DNA of 64,000 nt from Bacillus sp. FJAT-52991 (GCF_037201805.1 NZ_CP147404.1:1326001-1390000); one strand, 5' to 3'; counted from the first letter of the stretch, positions 48,190 to 57,205 are shown. A program made the numbers and translations. Notes: a model not told the origin generated them from the sequence alone.

Positions 48190-49857
48190 GTGGGTAAGAG
48201 AAAAAATGAAGTGATTAAAGTCATTCCACTTGGTGGAGTCGGAGAAATTGGAAAGAATATGACGGTCATTGAAGTAGACCAAGAAATTTTTGTAGTAGAT
48301 ACTGGATTAATGTTTCCTGAAAATGAAATGCTTGGAATTGATATAGTCATTCCAGATATCACTTATTTAGTTGAAAACAAAGAGCGGGTGAAAGGGATTT
48401 TCCTTACACACGGGCATGAAGATGCGATTGGGGCTTTAGGGTATATTTTGAAGAAAATTAAAGCGCCAGTCTATGGAAGCAAGCTAACGATTGCTTTGGC
48501 AAAAATGAGACTTCGTGAAGAAAACGTAAAAGAAGAGGTTAAATATTATACCGTTCATTCCGATTCTCGTTTGCGTTTTAATGGGGTTGATGTCACATTT
48601 TTCAGAACGACTCATAGCATTCCAGATTCATTAGGGGTGGCGATTCATACGTCAGAAGGAGCGATCGTTCACACTGGTGAATTTAAGTTTGATCAGGCGG
48701 CTAAAGGATTGTATGAACCTGATATTGGTAAGATGGCTCAGCTTGGTCAAAATGGCGTGTTTATGTTGCTGTCTGATTCAACAGAAGCAGAAAGACCAGG
48801 GCACACCACGTCTGAAGCAGTCATTGCTAATCAATTATCGGACGCCTTTCATTCAGCAAAAGGCCGTATTATTGTCGCTTCTTTTGCGTCAAACATTGTG
48901 CGTATTCAGCAAGTATTTGATGCAGCTTACCAGAACGGCAGAAAAGTTGCTGTCAGCGGAAAAAGTATGCAGCGTGTGAACGATATAGCAATTAAGCTTG
49001 GCTATTTAAACGTACAGGACGATATCCTTATCAGTTTACAGGAAATTTCTGAATACCCGGATCATCAAATTGTTATTTTAACGACGGGTGTGCAGGGAGA
49101 ACCGATTGAAGCATTGCAAAAGATGGCAAAAGGTACAAATAAATTAGTCAAAATCAAAAAAGGTGACTCGGTGTTAATCACAGCCACTCCTTCACCAGGT
49201 TTAGAAATACTGCTAGCTAAAACGGTGGATCTTTTGTATCGTTCAGGTGCCAATGTTCTTACCGGCAAGCGAAAAGTGCACGTATCAGGACATGGTTTTC
49301 AAGAAGATTTGAAATTTATGTTAAATTTAATGAAGCCGAGATATTTCGTTCCAGTTCAAGGAGAATATCGCATGTTGAAAGCGCACGCGAAGCTTGCTGT
49401 TCAAGTGGGAATGTCTTTGGATAACATTGTCATCCCAGACAAGGGTGACGTCATTGAATATAAAAATGAAAAACTTCGCGTAACCTCCAAGGTACCTGCA
49501 GGAAATGTACTAATCGATGGAATTGGAGTAGGAGATGTCGGTAACATTGTGTTACGAGATCGAAAGCTACTTTCTCAAGATGGGATTTTCATTGTTGTCA
49601 TTACATTGAGCAAAAAGGAAAAGCGAATTGTTTCTGGCCCTGAAATTATTTCACGTGGATTCGTTTATGTGAGAGAATCGGAGAAGTTAATGGAACAATC
49701 CACACAATTAATTACAGAGATCGTTGAAAAAAATATGGCCGGAGAGTCTTTTGAATGGTCAAGCATTAAACAAGACGTTAGAGATCAACTTAACGCCTTT
49801 CTGTTTGAAAAAACAAAACGCCGCCCAATGATCCTACCAATCATTATGGAAGTATAG
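48190..49857 (+). CDS. rnjB: Ribonuclease J2
   Basis: Metallo-beta-lactamase/beta-CASP RNase that forms a complex with RNase J1 in mRNA decay and rRNA maturation. The 555 residues have VIPLGGVGEIGKNM, the motif THGHEDAIG (H74, H76, D78, A79) and VHVSGHGFQEDL. RNase J1 has His at the position of A79, so the metal site looks incomplete, as in B. subtilis J2 (HGHDENIG). The GTG start is preceded by TAGGAGG. Assigned J2 by location next to tepA and by this motif. Confidence 0.9.
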   Translation: MGKRKNEVIKVIPLGGVGEIGKNMTVIEVDQEIFVVDTGLMFPENEMLGIDIVIPDITYLVENKERVKGIFLTHGHEDAIGALGYILKKIKAPVYGSKLTIALAKMRLREENVKEEVKYYTVHSDSRLRFNGVDVTFFRTTHSIPDSLGVAIHTSEGAIVHTGEFKFDQAAKGLYEPDIGKMAQLGQNGVFMLLSDSTEAERPGHTTSEAVIANQLSDAFHSAKGRIIVASFASNIVRIQQVFDAAYQNGRKVAVSGKSMQRVNDIAIKLGYLNVQDDILISLQEISEYPDHQIVILTTGVQGEPIEALQKMAKGTNKLVKIKKGDSVLITATPSPGLEILLAKTVDLLYRSGANVLTGKRKVHVSGHGFQEDLKFMLNLMKPRYFVPVQGEYRMLKAHAKLAVQVGMSLDNIVIPDKGDVIEYKNEKLRVTSKVPAGNVLIDGIGVGDVGNIVLRDRKLLSQDGIFIVVITLSKKEKRIVSGPEIISRGFVYVRESEKLMEQSTQLITEIVEKNMAGESFEWSSIKQDVRDQLNAFLFEKTKRRPMILPIIMEV

Positions 49858-49865
49858 ACAAGAGC

Positions 49866-49903
49866 TATACCATCGAAGTGGCAGCCTTTGCCACACTGGT
49901 ATA
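49866..49903 (+). terminator. Two-part hairpin after rnjB
   Basis: TATACCA pairs with TGGTATA and GTGGCA with TGCCAC, separated by small bulges and with a 5-base loop. There is no T run, so it may be an mRNA-stabilising stem or a weak terminator. Confidence 0.45.
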
Positions 49904-49930
49904 ACTGTCTAAGAAAAGTATAAAATATAC

Positions 49931-50068
49931 AAAGGGGCTGTCCAAAAAGTCCGATTTTGACTAATAAGCATCCAAATTTAAAACCCAAGAACGTTGATTT
50001 AACAGCATTCTTGGGTTTTAGTTTTTTCACTTTTTGGGTTGTATCATTCCTTTTCGGACAGCCTCTTT
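49931..50068. mobile_element. 138-bp inverted-repeat element (MITE-like or IS remnant)
   Basis: Ends are 20-bp imperfect inverted repeats: AAAGGGGCTGTCCAAAAAGT on the left, and AAAGAGGCTGTCCGAAAAGG on the complementary strand at the right (17 of 20 match). Between them is a perfect 11-bp stem, AAACCCAAGAA with TTCTTGGGTTT. GGGGCTGTCC-type ends resemble those of DDE insertion sequences common in Bacillaceae. No transposase is left and no target duplication is evident. Confidence 0.6.
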
Positions 50069-50094
50069 TGCCTTTATTCCATATTCTTCCACTA

Positions 50095-50245
50095 AAAACA
50101 TAGACAAATGTCTATCCTTAGAGTTTTCCTGCTTCCTCGTACCCCATTTCGCTAAACTGCTAGCTACTCTGGTTGATGTAGCACTCCACAGGCGTAATTT
50201 CGGGGGTAGCCCCACCTATCATACACCACACTCTTTATGTGAGAA
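50095..50245 (-). ncRNA. Candidate omega RNA / right end of the tnpB element
   Basis: The stretch just 3' of tnpB (read on the minus strand) contains GGGG-CTA-CCCC, GCTAC/GTAGC around ATCAACCAGA, then GAGGAAGCAGG, and ends with the 16-bp near-palindrome ATAGACA-TT-TGTCTAT (50102-50117). TnpB nucleases of IS200/IS605 elements use a guide RNA made from exactly this 3' region, with the guide copied from the flanking DNA. The assignment is by position and visible hairpins; boundaries are approximate. Confidence 0.45.
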
Positions 50246-51389
50246 CGATGTATTCTTTTGCTTGTAAAAGGTTGATCGTTGCGTTCAAATCTCTATTCAT
50301 GACATGACCGCATTTGCATGTATAGACACGATCAGATAATTTCAAATCTTTTTTGATCTGACCACATCTTGAACAAGTTTTAGAAGATGGGTAAAACCTA
50401 TTGACCTCTCTCAGCTCTATCTTGTTTTCTATACATTTTGCTTTTAACCATGTCTTAAATGTGAAGAAACATTGTTCAGCGACAGCTTTTGATAGATGAC
50501 GATTCTTCATCATCCCTTTTACATTCAAATCTTCTATCGTGATAAAACGTGGCTTGGTTTTCGCCACTTGACTCACGACAGACTTGACATACTCTAAGCG
50601 GATATTTGCGAAACGAGCATGAAGTTTTTGAACTCTAAGAATGTTTTTGTTTATGTTTGCTCTTTTAGTAACAGCTTTCTCACCTCGCTTTTTTAAATGT
50701 TGATATTTTCGTGACAAAGAGCGCTGTTCACATTTTAATTTCTTTTCTAGCTTTCTTACTCGTATAGAACAGTTGATGTTTTTATACACCGAACCATTGC
50801 TACATACGGCGAAGTCTTTGATGCCTAAGTCCATGCCCAATCCTTCATTTTTAACCGTAGGCTGTTTTCCTTGAGGCTCTATTTCACAAAGAACAGACAC
50901 GTAATACCTTCTTGCTTTTTGTGAAACGGTGCCACTTTTTACGATTGCCTCTTCAGGGAGGTATCCAAATTCCTTCAAACGCATCCAACCAAGTGTGGGG
51001 ATCTTCACTCGGTGCCTTTCAACCGTCCAATCGGTTTTATTGTTCTTCGGAAAATAGCATTTCACATCTTGCTTCTTTTTCTTTTTAAACCGCGGAAATT
51101 TCGCTTTCCCTGCAAAAAAGCTTCTAAAGGCCTTGTCCGCATTCATAATCGCTTGCTTAACCGCTTTACTAGATACTTCTTTCATCCATTGATCTTGTTC
51201 TAGCGTATGAACGTTATTCAGCCACTTCGAAAAGTCATAACCGCTCATAAACGAGCCGTCTTTTTCGTACACTTCTTTATTCTTCGCCAGATAAAAATTG
51301 TACACATATCGACAAACGCCGATCGTTTGGTGTATTTTCGTTTTTTGTTCGGTTGTCGGCTTAATTTCTATGAAATAGGCTTTCTTCAT
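50235..51389 (-). CDS. tnpB: TnpB family RNA-guided endonuclease (IS200/IS605, OrfB)
   Basis: Transposon-encoded RuvC nuclease, ancestor type of Cas12. It has 384 residues: N-terminal OrfB domain (IKPTTEQKTKIHQTIGVCRYVYN), a basic patch KFPRFKKKKKQ, RuvC-I D187 (GLGMDLGIKDFAV), RuvC-II E286 (FITIEDLNVKGM), a zinc ribbon C339/C342/C358/C360 and RuvC-III D367 (MNRDLNATINL). All catalytic residues are intact. It is the only clear minus-strand gene here, lies between rnjB and tepA, has no tnpA partner in the window, and has a perfect -10 TATAAT upstream (51410-51415, minus strand). Confidence 0.93.
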   Translation of the reverse strand: MKKAYFIEIKPTTEQKTKIHQTIGVCRYVYNFYLAKNKEVYEKDGSFMSGYDFSKWLNNVHTLEQDQWMKEVSSKAVKQAIMNADKAFRSFFAGKAKFPRFKKKKKQDVKCYFPKNNKTDWTVERHRVKIPTLGWMRLKEFGYLPEEAIVKSGTVSQKARRYYVSVLCEIEPQGKQPTVKNEGLGMDLGIKDFAVCSNGSVYKNINCSIRVRKLEKKLKCEQRSLSRKYQHLKKRGEKAVTKRANINKNILRVQKLHARFANIRLEYVKSVVSQVAKTKPRFITIEDLNVKGMMKNRHLSKAVAEQCFFTFKTWLKAKCIENKIELREVNRFYPSSKTCSRCGQIKKDLKLSDRVYTCKCGHVMNRDLNATINLLQAKEYIVLT

Positions 51390-51418
51390 CTACTCACCAC
51401 CTTGCATTCATTATACCC

Positions 51419-51458
51419 TATAACTAATATTAATTGGAATAAAATAACATTAGTTATA
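51419..51458. promoter_or_regulatory. 10-bp inverted repeat between divergent promoters (operator-like)
   Basis: TATAACTAAT (51419-51428) and ATTAGTTATA (51449-51458) are perfect inverted arms 20 bp apart. The right arm overlaps the -10 box of the + strand promoter, and the region between the arms covers the -35 zones of both directions. Ribbon-helix-helix repressors often bind such repeats in their own promoters. It could instead be a transposon-end hairpin. Confidence 0.45.
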
Positions 51459-51462
51459 TATT
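51434..51462 (+). promoter_or_regulatory. Promoter of the broken ribbon-helix-helix gene
   Basis: TTGGAA and TATATT are 17 bp apart, 18 bp before the start codon at 51480, which has a GAGGTG site. The expression signals of the gene thus remain although its reading frame is lost. Confidence 0.5.
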
Positions 51463-51479
51463 ATCCATGAGGTGAAAAA

Positions 51480-51629
51480 ATGAGGAAAGACTTAAAAACA
51501 AGAAGTCAGATCGGTAGTGCCATTGATAATGAATGACTTAAGCGATGGAGAGAATATTCTAAAGAAACGGGAATGCCTATTTCGAAATGATTGGATCAAA
51601 TGATAAAGATGTTTCTAGAATCCATTTAA
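51480..51629 (+). pseudogene. Ribbon-helix-helix protein gene with two in-frame stops
   Basis: Read straight through, the frame gives MRKDLKTRSQIGSAIDNE, stop, LKRWREYSKETGMPISK, stop, LDQMIKMFLESI, stop. This is a complete small Arc/MetJ-like protein (about 49 residues) as found near tepA in many Bacillaceae, interrupted by TGA at 51534-51536 and 51588-51590. Both TGA codons sit where I would expect Leu, so each could come from TTA by one change. No indel is needed. The ribosome-binding site is intact. Confidence 0.7.
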
Positions 51630-51768
51630 AACTAACTGTTTTTTAGAGTGTTTGTCCATATTTGTACCTGATTCTCTATATTTTTAATAACAGTTGATAG
51701 CTCCTTTGTATAATTTCAGAAAAAAAGAAAAAAATATTCATATTCGTTCTTGAAAGGAGCAAAAGAGT
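51630..51768 (+). promoter_or_regulatory. tepA upstream region with possible -10
   Basis: AT-rich 139-bp gap. A perfect TATAAT at 51709-51714 preceded directly by TTG is the best promoter sign; no good -35 box is at the right distance. AAAGGAGC precedes tepA. Confidence 0.35.
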
Positions 51769-52512
51769 ATGAGTATTGAGAAGAAGCTGATGGGGGAAGA
51801 GATTGAGCCGACGGAAGAACAGCCAAAGCCAGAGTCCTCTTTAATGGAAAGTATTCAACAGCTAGGACAGACGAATGTACCTCAACTTCCTAAGGATACA
51901 TCCATTCATTGTTTAACGATTGTTGGTCAAATTGAAGGGCATATACAGCTCCCTCCGCAAAACAAAACAACGAAATATGAACATGTGATTCCGCAAATTG
52001 TGGCGATTGAACAAAATCCAGATATTAAGGGCCTTTTAATCGTATTAAATACAGTCGGAGGAGATGTGGAAGCTGGGCTTGCGATCTCTGAAATGCTTGC
52101 TTCTTTATCGAAACCAACTGTATCGATTGTGCTTGGAGGTGGCCATTCTATCGGTGTCCCAATTGCCGTTTCTTGTGATTATAGCTTTATTGCCGAGACA
52201 GCGACGATGACGATTCATCCGATTCGGTTAACAGGGCTTGTCATCGGTGTCCCGCAAAGTTTTGAATACCTAGATAAAATGCAGGAGAGAGTGGTCAAGT
52301 TTGTGACAAAGCATTCGGATATTCGAGAAGAAACGTTTAAAGATCTGATGCTTGCTAAAGGGAATTTAACGAGAGATATTGGTACAAATGTCGTTGGCGA
52401 AGATGCTGTCGCTTCCGGATTAATTAATGAGGTAGGAGGAATTGGGAAGGCGATGAAAAAATTAAATGAACTCGTCAAAGAAAACGAGCAGAATGGAAAG
52501 ATGATTCAATGA
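51769..52512 (+). CDS. tepA: Translocation-enhancing protein TepA (ClpP-like)
   Basis: Cytosolic ClpP/crotonase-fold serine protease relative of 247 residues, linked in B. subtilis to protein secretion and spore small acid-soluble protein turnover. Motifs: [22 protein letters not shown], likely nucleophile in [13 protein letters not shown], and the His in [11 protein letters not shown]. Acidic N-terminal tail. The ATGA overlap couples it to ylzJ. Confidence 0.9.
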   Translation: MSIEKKLMGEEIEPTEEQPKPESSLMESIQQLGQTNVPQLPKDTSIHCLTIVGQIEGHIQLPPQNKTTKYEHVIPQIVAIEQNPDIKGLLIVLNTVGGDVEAGLAISEMLASLSKPTVSIVLGGGHSIGVPIAVSCDYSFIAETATMTIHPIRLTGLVIGVPQSFEYLDKMQERVVKFVTKHSDIREETFKDLMLAKGNLTRDIGTNVVGEDAVASGLINEVGGIGKAMKKLNELVKENEQNGKMIQ

Positions 52513-52712
52513 TTTTATATACGATGATGCCGAGAGAATATATTTTTCCTAATGCCATTACAGAAGATGAGATGGAACTCATTGATTGGCATGGAATTTC
52601 TTTATATGCCCAAAGAGAAGAGAATCAATATCGAGTGATTCGAATTGCAAGCACGAATCCAACGGACTTTTTAAATGAAAAAATTGCTCCAGGCAGCATG
52701 ATTTCTCTTTAA
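52509..52712 (+). CDS. ylzJ: YlzJ-like protein
   Basis: A 67-residue protein of unknown function ([36 protein letters not shown]). Homologues sit between tepA and spoIIIE in Bacillus. It starts 4 bp inside tepA. Confidence 0.85.
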   Translation: MILYTMMPREYIFPNAITEDEMELIDWHGISLYAQREENQYRVIRIASTNPTDFLNEKIAPGSMISL

Positions 52713-52717
52713 ACATA

Positions 52718-52747
52718 TTAGATGAATGCGAACAAATATGCTATAAT
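52718..52747 (+). promoter_or_regulatory. Promoter just before the ylzJ terminator
   Basis: A perfect TATAAT (52742-52747) has TTAGAT 18 bp upstream. The expected start, near 52754, falls in the first arm of the terminator hairpin, so a transcript would begin without the full stem and could read on into spoIIIE. Confidence 0.45.
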
Positions 52748-52751
52748 ATAA

Positions 52752-52784
52752 AAAGCAGCCAAAGCGGCTGCTTTCTTGTTTTTT
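52752..52784 (+). terminator. Terminator between ylzJ and spoIIIE
   Basis: AAAGCAGCC pairs with GGCTGCTTT around a 5-base loop, then CTTGTTTTTT. Confidence 0.8.
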
Positions 52785-52811
52785 GTGAAATCTATAGAGT
52801 AGGTGGTTGCT

Positions 52812-55112
52812 ATGGTTAGAAAAAGAAAGAAAACGTCTCGGCGGACTAAAAAAGCACCACAAATAAAAGAAACGATCAAACTTGAACTGATAGGAATTGT
52901 GATCATTGCCTTAAGTTTAATAGGGATTATTCAACTTGGAGCAGTTGGAAAAGCGTTTACGTACTTTTTTCGTTTTTTCTTTGGTCAATGGTTCATGGTT
53001 GGTTTTATTAGTGCGATGGCCTATGCTAGTTACATTATGTTTAAGCGAGAAAAGCCATTCTTGTTTCAACGGAGATTAGTAGGGTTATATATTGTGTTGA
53101 TTAGTATGCTACTTCTTAGTCATGTTAAGTTATTTGAACTGTTAGGAAACGGCCGCCCATTTGATCAGCCGAGTGTATTAATTAATACATGGAACTTATT
53201 TTGGATGGAAGTAAAGGAAGGAGCAGGAGCATCTAGTGACCTCGGAGGAGGAATGATAGGAGCCTTGCTGTTTTCAGTGACTTATTTTTTATTTGATACG
53301 TTAGGAACTAGAATATGTAGCTTTGTTCTTATCTTAGTTGGAATGATCTTAATTACTGGAAAATCCTTCAGTGAATTGTTTCGTAAGTTATTTTGCATTG
53401 GGAAAGGTTTTTTTAGTCAACAATGGACAGCTTTTCTGCAAGATATGAAAGATTGGACAAGCGAAAGAAAAGCTAAGAAGAAAGATGAAGCGGTTGACCG
53501 TCCTGTCAAAATAAAAGACCATCAACAGGTGAAATTAGAAACGGATGAGGATAATCCCCCTTCCGATGAACCGATTATTTCAAGTTTTGCGGAACGCGCT
53601 TATGTAGAAGAGCCACCAGAAGACCCGCTGCCAGTAGAGAAGAAAGAGGTAGTAGAGGAAAGCGCTCCGGCCATGACCTTTACAGAAGTGGAAAATAAAG
53701 ATTATAAGCTTCCGCCTCTGAAACTATTAAAAAGACCAAAGCAAACAGACCAAAGCAGAGAATATCAACTCATTCACTCGAATGCGGCGAAACTCGAAAG
53801 GACGTTTCAGAGCTTTGGTGTGAAGGCGAAAGTTACGCAAGTGCATCTAGGTCCAGCGGTGACGAAATACGAAGTACATCCGGATGTTGGGGTGAAGGTA
53901 AGTAAAATAGTTAGTCTAACTGATGACTTAGCCTTAGCCTTAGCTGCTAAAGATATTCGAATGGAAGCACCGATCCCAGGTAAATCAGCCATTGGAATTG
54001 AAGTGCCTAACTCAGAAGTGGCCATGGTGTCGTTACGTGAAGTAGTGGAAGCGAATGTGAATGAAAAGCCGGACTCGAAATTGATGATTGCCTTTGGTCG
54101 GGATATCACCGGTGAAGCTGTGTCGGCAGAACTGAATAAAATGCCACATTTACTCGTTGCTGGAGCAACAGGTAGTGGGAAAAGTGTGTGCATTAACGGC
54201 ATCATCACAAGCATTTTAATGAGAGCGAAACCGCATGAAGTCAAGCTGATGATGATCGATCCGAAAATGGTCGAACTAAATGTGTACAATGGCATTCCAC
54301 ACTTACTTGCCCCCGTTGTGACGGACGCTAAAAAAGCATCGCAAGCGTTAAAAAAAGTCGTTGGTGAAATGGAACGGCGCTATGATTTGTTCTCGCATAG
54401 CGGAACAAGGAACATTGAAGGCTATAATGAACATATCAGACGTGAAAACCAAGAAACAGGAGAAAAACAGCCTTTTCTCCCATACATTGTGGTGATTGTC
54501 GACGAATTAGCTGATTTAATGATGGTCGCATCCAATGATGTGGAAGACTCCATTACTCGATTAGCTCAGATGGCTAGGGCAGCTGGTATTCATTTAATTA
54601 TTGCCACTCAGCGGCCATCAGTCGATGTTATTACTGGAGTAATCAAAGCCAATATTCCATCAAGAATAGCTTTTGCTGTTTCTTCCATGACGGATTCAAG
54701 AACGATTTTAGATATGGGCGGAGCAGAGAAGTTGTTAGGACGAGGAGATATGCTGTTCTTCCCAGTTGGTGCTTCTAAGCCGATTCGTGTCCAAGGAGCC
54801 TTTTTATCCGATGAGGAAGTAGAGGAAATTGTTGATTACGTGATCTCGCAACAAAAAGCGCAATATCAAGAAGATATGATCCCGGAAGATGTGCCCGAAC
54901 AAACGTCTCAAGTAGAGGATGAATTATACGAAGAGGCGGTTCAACTTGTCGCTGGAATGCAGACAGCTTCCGTGTCTATGCTACAACGTCGTTTTCGGAT
55001 TGGCTATAGCAGAGCGGCTAGATTAATTGATGAGATGGAACTTAGAGGAGTAGTAGGGCCTTATGAAGGTAGTAAGCCACGAAATGTATTAATTCCAAAA
55101 CCGGAAGAATAA
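52812..55112 (+). CDS. spoIIIE: DNA translocase SpoIIIE (FtsK family)
   Basis: Pumps the chromosome into the forespore and clears DNA from septa. The 766 residues: basic N-terminus, four membrane helices (about 25-190), a charged linker (to about 320), the FtsK/SpoIIIE motor with Walker [14 protein letters not shown] and Walker [14 protein letters not shown], and a C-terminal gamma winged helix ([24 protein letters not shown]). ATG 52812 follows AGGTGG; GTG 52803 is part of that site. Confidence 0.95.
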   Translation: MVRKRKKTSRRTKKAPQIKETIKLELIGIVIIALSLIGIIQLGAVGKAFTYFFRFFFGQWFMVGFISAMAYASYIMFKREKPFLFQRRLVGLYIVLISMLLLSHVKLFELLGNGRPFDQPSVLINTWNLFWMEVKEGAGASSDLGGGMIGALLFSVTYFLFDTLGTRICSFVLILVGMILITGKSFSELFRKLFCIGKGFFSQQWTAFLQDMKDWTSERKAKKKDEAVDRPVKIKDHQQVKLETDEDNPPSDEPIISSFAERAYVEEPPEDPLPVEKKEVVEESAPAMTFTEVENKDYKLPPLKLLKRPKQTDQSREYQLIHSNAAKLERTFQSFGVKAKVTQVHLGPAVTKYEVHPDVGVKVSKIVSLTDDLALALAAKDIRMEAPIPGKSAIGIEVPNSEVAMVSLREVVEANVNEKPDSKLMIAFGRDITGEAVSAELNKMPHLLVAGATGSGKSVCINGIITSILMRAKPHEVKLMMIDPKMVELNVYNGIPHLLAPVVTDAKKASQALKKVVGEMERRYDLFSHSGTRNIEGYNEHIRRENQETGEKQPFLPYIVVIVDELADLMMVASNDVEDSITRLAQMARAAGIHLIIATQRPSVDVITGVIKANIPSRIAFAVSSMTDSRTILDMGGAEKLLGRGDMLFFPVGASKPIRVQGAFLSDEEVEEIVDYVISQQKAQYQEDMIPEDVPEQTSQVEDELYEEAVQLVAGMQTASVSMLQRRFRIGYSRAARLIDEMELRGVVGPYEGSKPRNVLIPKPEE

Positions 55113-55123
55113 AAGGAGAAAAT

Positions 55124-55151
55124 CGCTTAATGGATCATTAGGCGTTTTTTT
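55124..55151 (+). terminator. Terminator after spoIIIE
   Basis: CGCTTAATG pairs with CATTAGGCG (one G-U) around GAT and is followed by seven T. Confidence 0.8.
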
Positions 55152-55298
55152 CTGTTGAGGAGGGGGTAAATATTAAATGAATATGATCCATTCCATAAAA
55201 ATGAATAAAATATTAGACAATTTTTCGATAATATTCGAATACATCTTTTCAAGAATGATAAAAAGTGCTATCTTAAAAGAAATTAGTAGAAATGTTAT

Positions 55299-55316
55299 AC
55301 ATCAGAGGTCTGATGT
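55299..55316 (+). promoter_or_regulatory. Palindromic operator upstream of the GntR regulator
   Basis: ACATCAGA and TCTGATGT are perfect 8-bp arms separated by GG, 25 bp before the regulator's GTG start and right after a possible -10 (TGTTATAC). Size and symmetry fit a GntR-family dimer site, so autoregulation of the regulator-transporter operon is likely. The rest of the 228-bp gap from spoIIIE is AT-rich. Confidence 0.6.
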
Positions 55317-55340
55317 CTTCAGGAAGAAGGTGGTTGTTTA

Positions 55341-56066
55341 GTGACGATTAAATCGGATAGCAGACATCTATACCTGCAAGTCATTGATCATTTAAAACGT
55401 GATATTGAAGTAGGTATTTACAAAGAAAAAGAAAAACTTCCTTCTGAATTCGAATTGGCGAAACAATTAGGTGTGAGCCGAGCAACGTTAAGAGAAGCAT
55501 TGCGAATTTTAGAAGAAGAAAATGTCATTATCCGCAGGCATGGAGTGGGAACATTTGTTAATGCGAAACCTCTTTTTACATCAGGGATTGAACAGTTAAC
55601 AAGTGTGACGGATATGATTATTCAAGCAGAGATGGAACCAGGTACTATCTTCCTGAGTTCAGGTACTCAAAGTCCGACGGAAGAAGATCAGCAGAGATTT
55701 CATTGTAGCCCGGAAGAAGAAATCGTTGTCATTGAGCGTGTAAGAACAGCAAATGGCGAACCAGTTGTTTACTGTTTGGACAAAATTCCAGCTCGGTTTT
55801 TCCCTGCACATTATGATTATGAAGACGAATCCTTGTTTTCCTTGCTTGATCGAATAGGGAAACGAAAAATTTCTCATGCAGTGGCTCAGATCGAACCATT
55901 TGGGTATCATGAAAAGGTATCCCCTATTCTTGAGTGTGATCCTGAAACCGCTTTACTTTTATTGAAACAGCTTCATTATGATGAATTAGACGAGCCTGTT
56001 TTATACTCAATGAACTATTTTAAAGCGGATAAATTCAGCTTTCATGTCTTAAGAAAGAGGATTTAA
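55341..56066 (+). CDS. ymfC: GntR-family (HutC/UTRA) transcriptional regulator, YmfC-like
   Basis: DNA-binding regulator of 241 residues: N-terminal winged helix ([39 protein letters not shown]) and a C-terminal UTRA effector domain (about 90-235). GTG start after GAAGGTGG. It is 50 bp upstream of the nucleoside transporter genes and probably controls them in response to a nucleoside or related ligand; the ligand cannot be read from sequence. Confidence 0.87.
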   Translation: MTIKSDSRHLYLQVIDHLKRDIEVGIYKEKEKLPSEFELAKQLGVSRATLREALRILEEENVIIRRHGVGTFVNAKPLFTSGIEQLTSVTDMIIQAEMEPGTIFLSSGTQSPTEEDQQRFHCSPEEEIVVIERVRTANGEPVVYCLDKIPARFFPAHYDYEDESLFSLLDRIGKRKISHAVAQIEPFGYHEKVSPILECDPETALLLLKQLHYDELDEPVLYSMNYFKADKFSFHVLRKRI

Positions 56067-56116
56067 TATTGTGTAACATTTCTACTACATTTAATAATTA
56101 TTTAGGGGGTCATTTA

Positions 56117-57205
56117 ATGAAAAAGCGTAAGTTTGGTCTTGCGATGTCTCTTGTTCTTGCAGCTGGAACGATGCTAGGCGGATGCGGCGGCGGAGACAAA
56201 GAAAAAGAAAAAGGCGCAGAAGAAGGCGGTAAGAAAGACGATCAGTTTACTGTTGCTATGGTAACAGATGTAGGTGGAGTAGATGATAAATCATTTAACC
56301 AATCTGCATGGGAAGGTCTTCAAGCATTTGGTAAAGAGAACGGCTTAGAAAAAGGTACAGACGGCTTTGATTACATTCAATCAAAAAGTGATACGGATTA
56401 CAAAACGAACTTAAACACTGCGGTTCGTAATCAATTCGATTTAATTTATGGAATCGGATATAAGCTTCAACCAGCGATTGAAGAAGTGGCTAAACAAAGA
56501 CCAGATAGCCAATTTGCTATTGTTGATAGCGAAATTAAAGGCATTGACAACGTAGCCAGCATCACATTTAAAGATCATGAAGGTTCCTTCTTAGTTGGGG
56601 TAGTCGCTGGTTTGACAACGAAATCAGATAAAGTTGGTTTCATTGGCGGAACGGACAGTGACTTAATTAATAAATTTGCTGGCGGTTTCGAAGCGGGTGT
56701 GAAAGCGGTTAATCCAAAAGCAGAAGTAAAAATTGAATTCGCTGGTGCTTTTGATAAAGCGGATAAAGGTCAGCAAATGGCATCTGCTATGTACTCTTCT
56801 GGCATTGATGTAATCTATCATGCAGCAGGAGCAACTGGTAATGGTGTATTTACAGAAGCAAAAGGTTTAAAACAAAAAGATCCGAGCAAAGATTACTGGG
56901 TAATCGGTGTGGACCGTGACCAAGCGGAAGAAGGAAAAGTAAACGTTAATGGTAAAGAAATGAATGTAACTTTAACTTCTATGGTTAAACGTGTAGACGT
57001 TGCGGTACAAGATTTGGCTACAAAAGCGAAAGATGGCAAGTTCCCTGGTGGAGAAGTAATTGCCTATGGACTAGAAGATGGTGCAGTTGGTATCGCTCCA
57101 ACTCAAGATAATGTATCTGATGAAGCGAAAAAAGCTGTAGACGAATGGGCGGAAAAAATTAAAAGTGGCGAAGTAAAAGTGCCAGAAAAGCCAGAAGGAA
57201 AATAA
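56117..57205 (+). CDS. nupN: BMP-family nucleoside-binding lipoprotein
   Basis: Substrate-binding lipoprotein of an ABC importer. Signal peptide with lipobox LGGC (acylated Cys near residue 23) followed by a Gly/Lys/Glu linker, then the BMP/Med domain ([56 protein letters not shown]). Closest known match is NupN (YufN), the guanosine-binding protein of B. subtilis. ATG 56117 follows TAGGGGG; the frame extends upstream to 56069 without a site. Length 362 residues. Confidence 0.9.
   Translation: MKKRKFGLAMSLVLAAGTMLGGCGGGDKEKEKGAEEGGKKDDQFTVAMVTDVGGVDDKSFNQSAWEGLQAFGKENGLEKGTDGFDYIQSKSDTDYKTNLNTAVRNQFDLIYGIGYKLQPAIEEVAKQRPDSQFAIVDSEIKGIDNVASITFKDHEGSFLVGVVAGLTTKSDKVGFIGGTDSDLINKFAGGFEAGVKAVNPKAEVKIEFAGAFDKADKGQQMASAMYSSGIDVIYHAAGATGNGVFTEAKGLKQKDPSKDYWVIGVDRDQAEEGKVNVNGKEMNVTLTSMVKRVDVAVQDLATKAKDGKFPGGEVIAYGLEDGAVGIAPTQDNVSDEAKKAVDEWAEKIKSGEVKVPEKPEGK

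Noticed and set aside
50027..50215. 62-codon minus-strand open frame (MGLPPKLRLWSATSTRV...)
   Set aside because: It lies across the tnpB 3' structured region and the right end of the inverted-repeat element, has no convincing ribosome-binding site, and its first half is explained by the guide-RNA candidate. Its C-terminal part may be a transposase remnant, but this is not enough to call a gene.
51390..51479. tnpA or another transposase beside tnpB
   Set aside because: The upstream side has only promoter-like sequence, and no HUH-type transposase frame is present in the window.
53807..54295. 162-codon minus-strand frame inside spoIIIE
   Set aside because: Antisense to the conserved FtsK motor region; no protein family resemblance.
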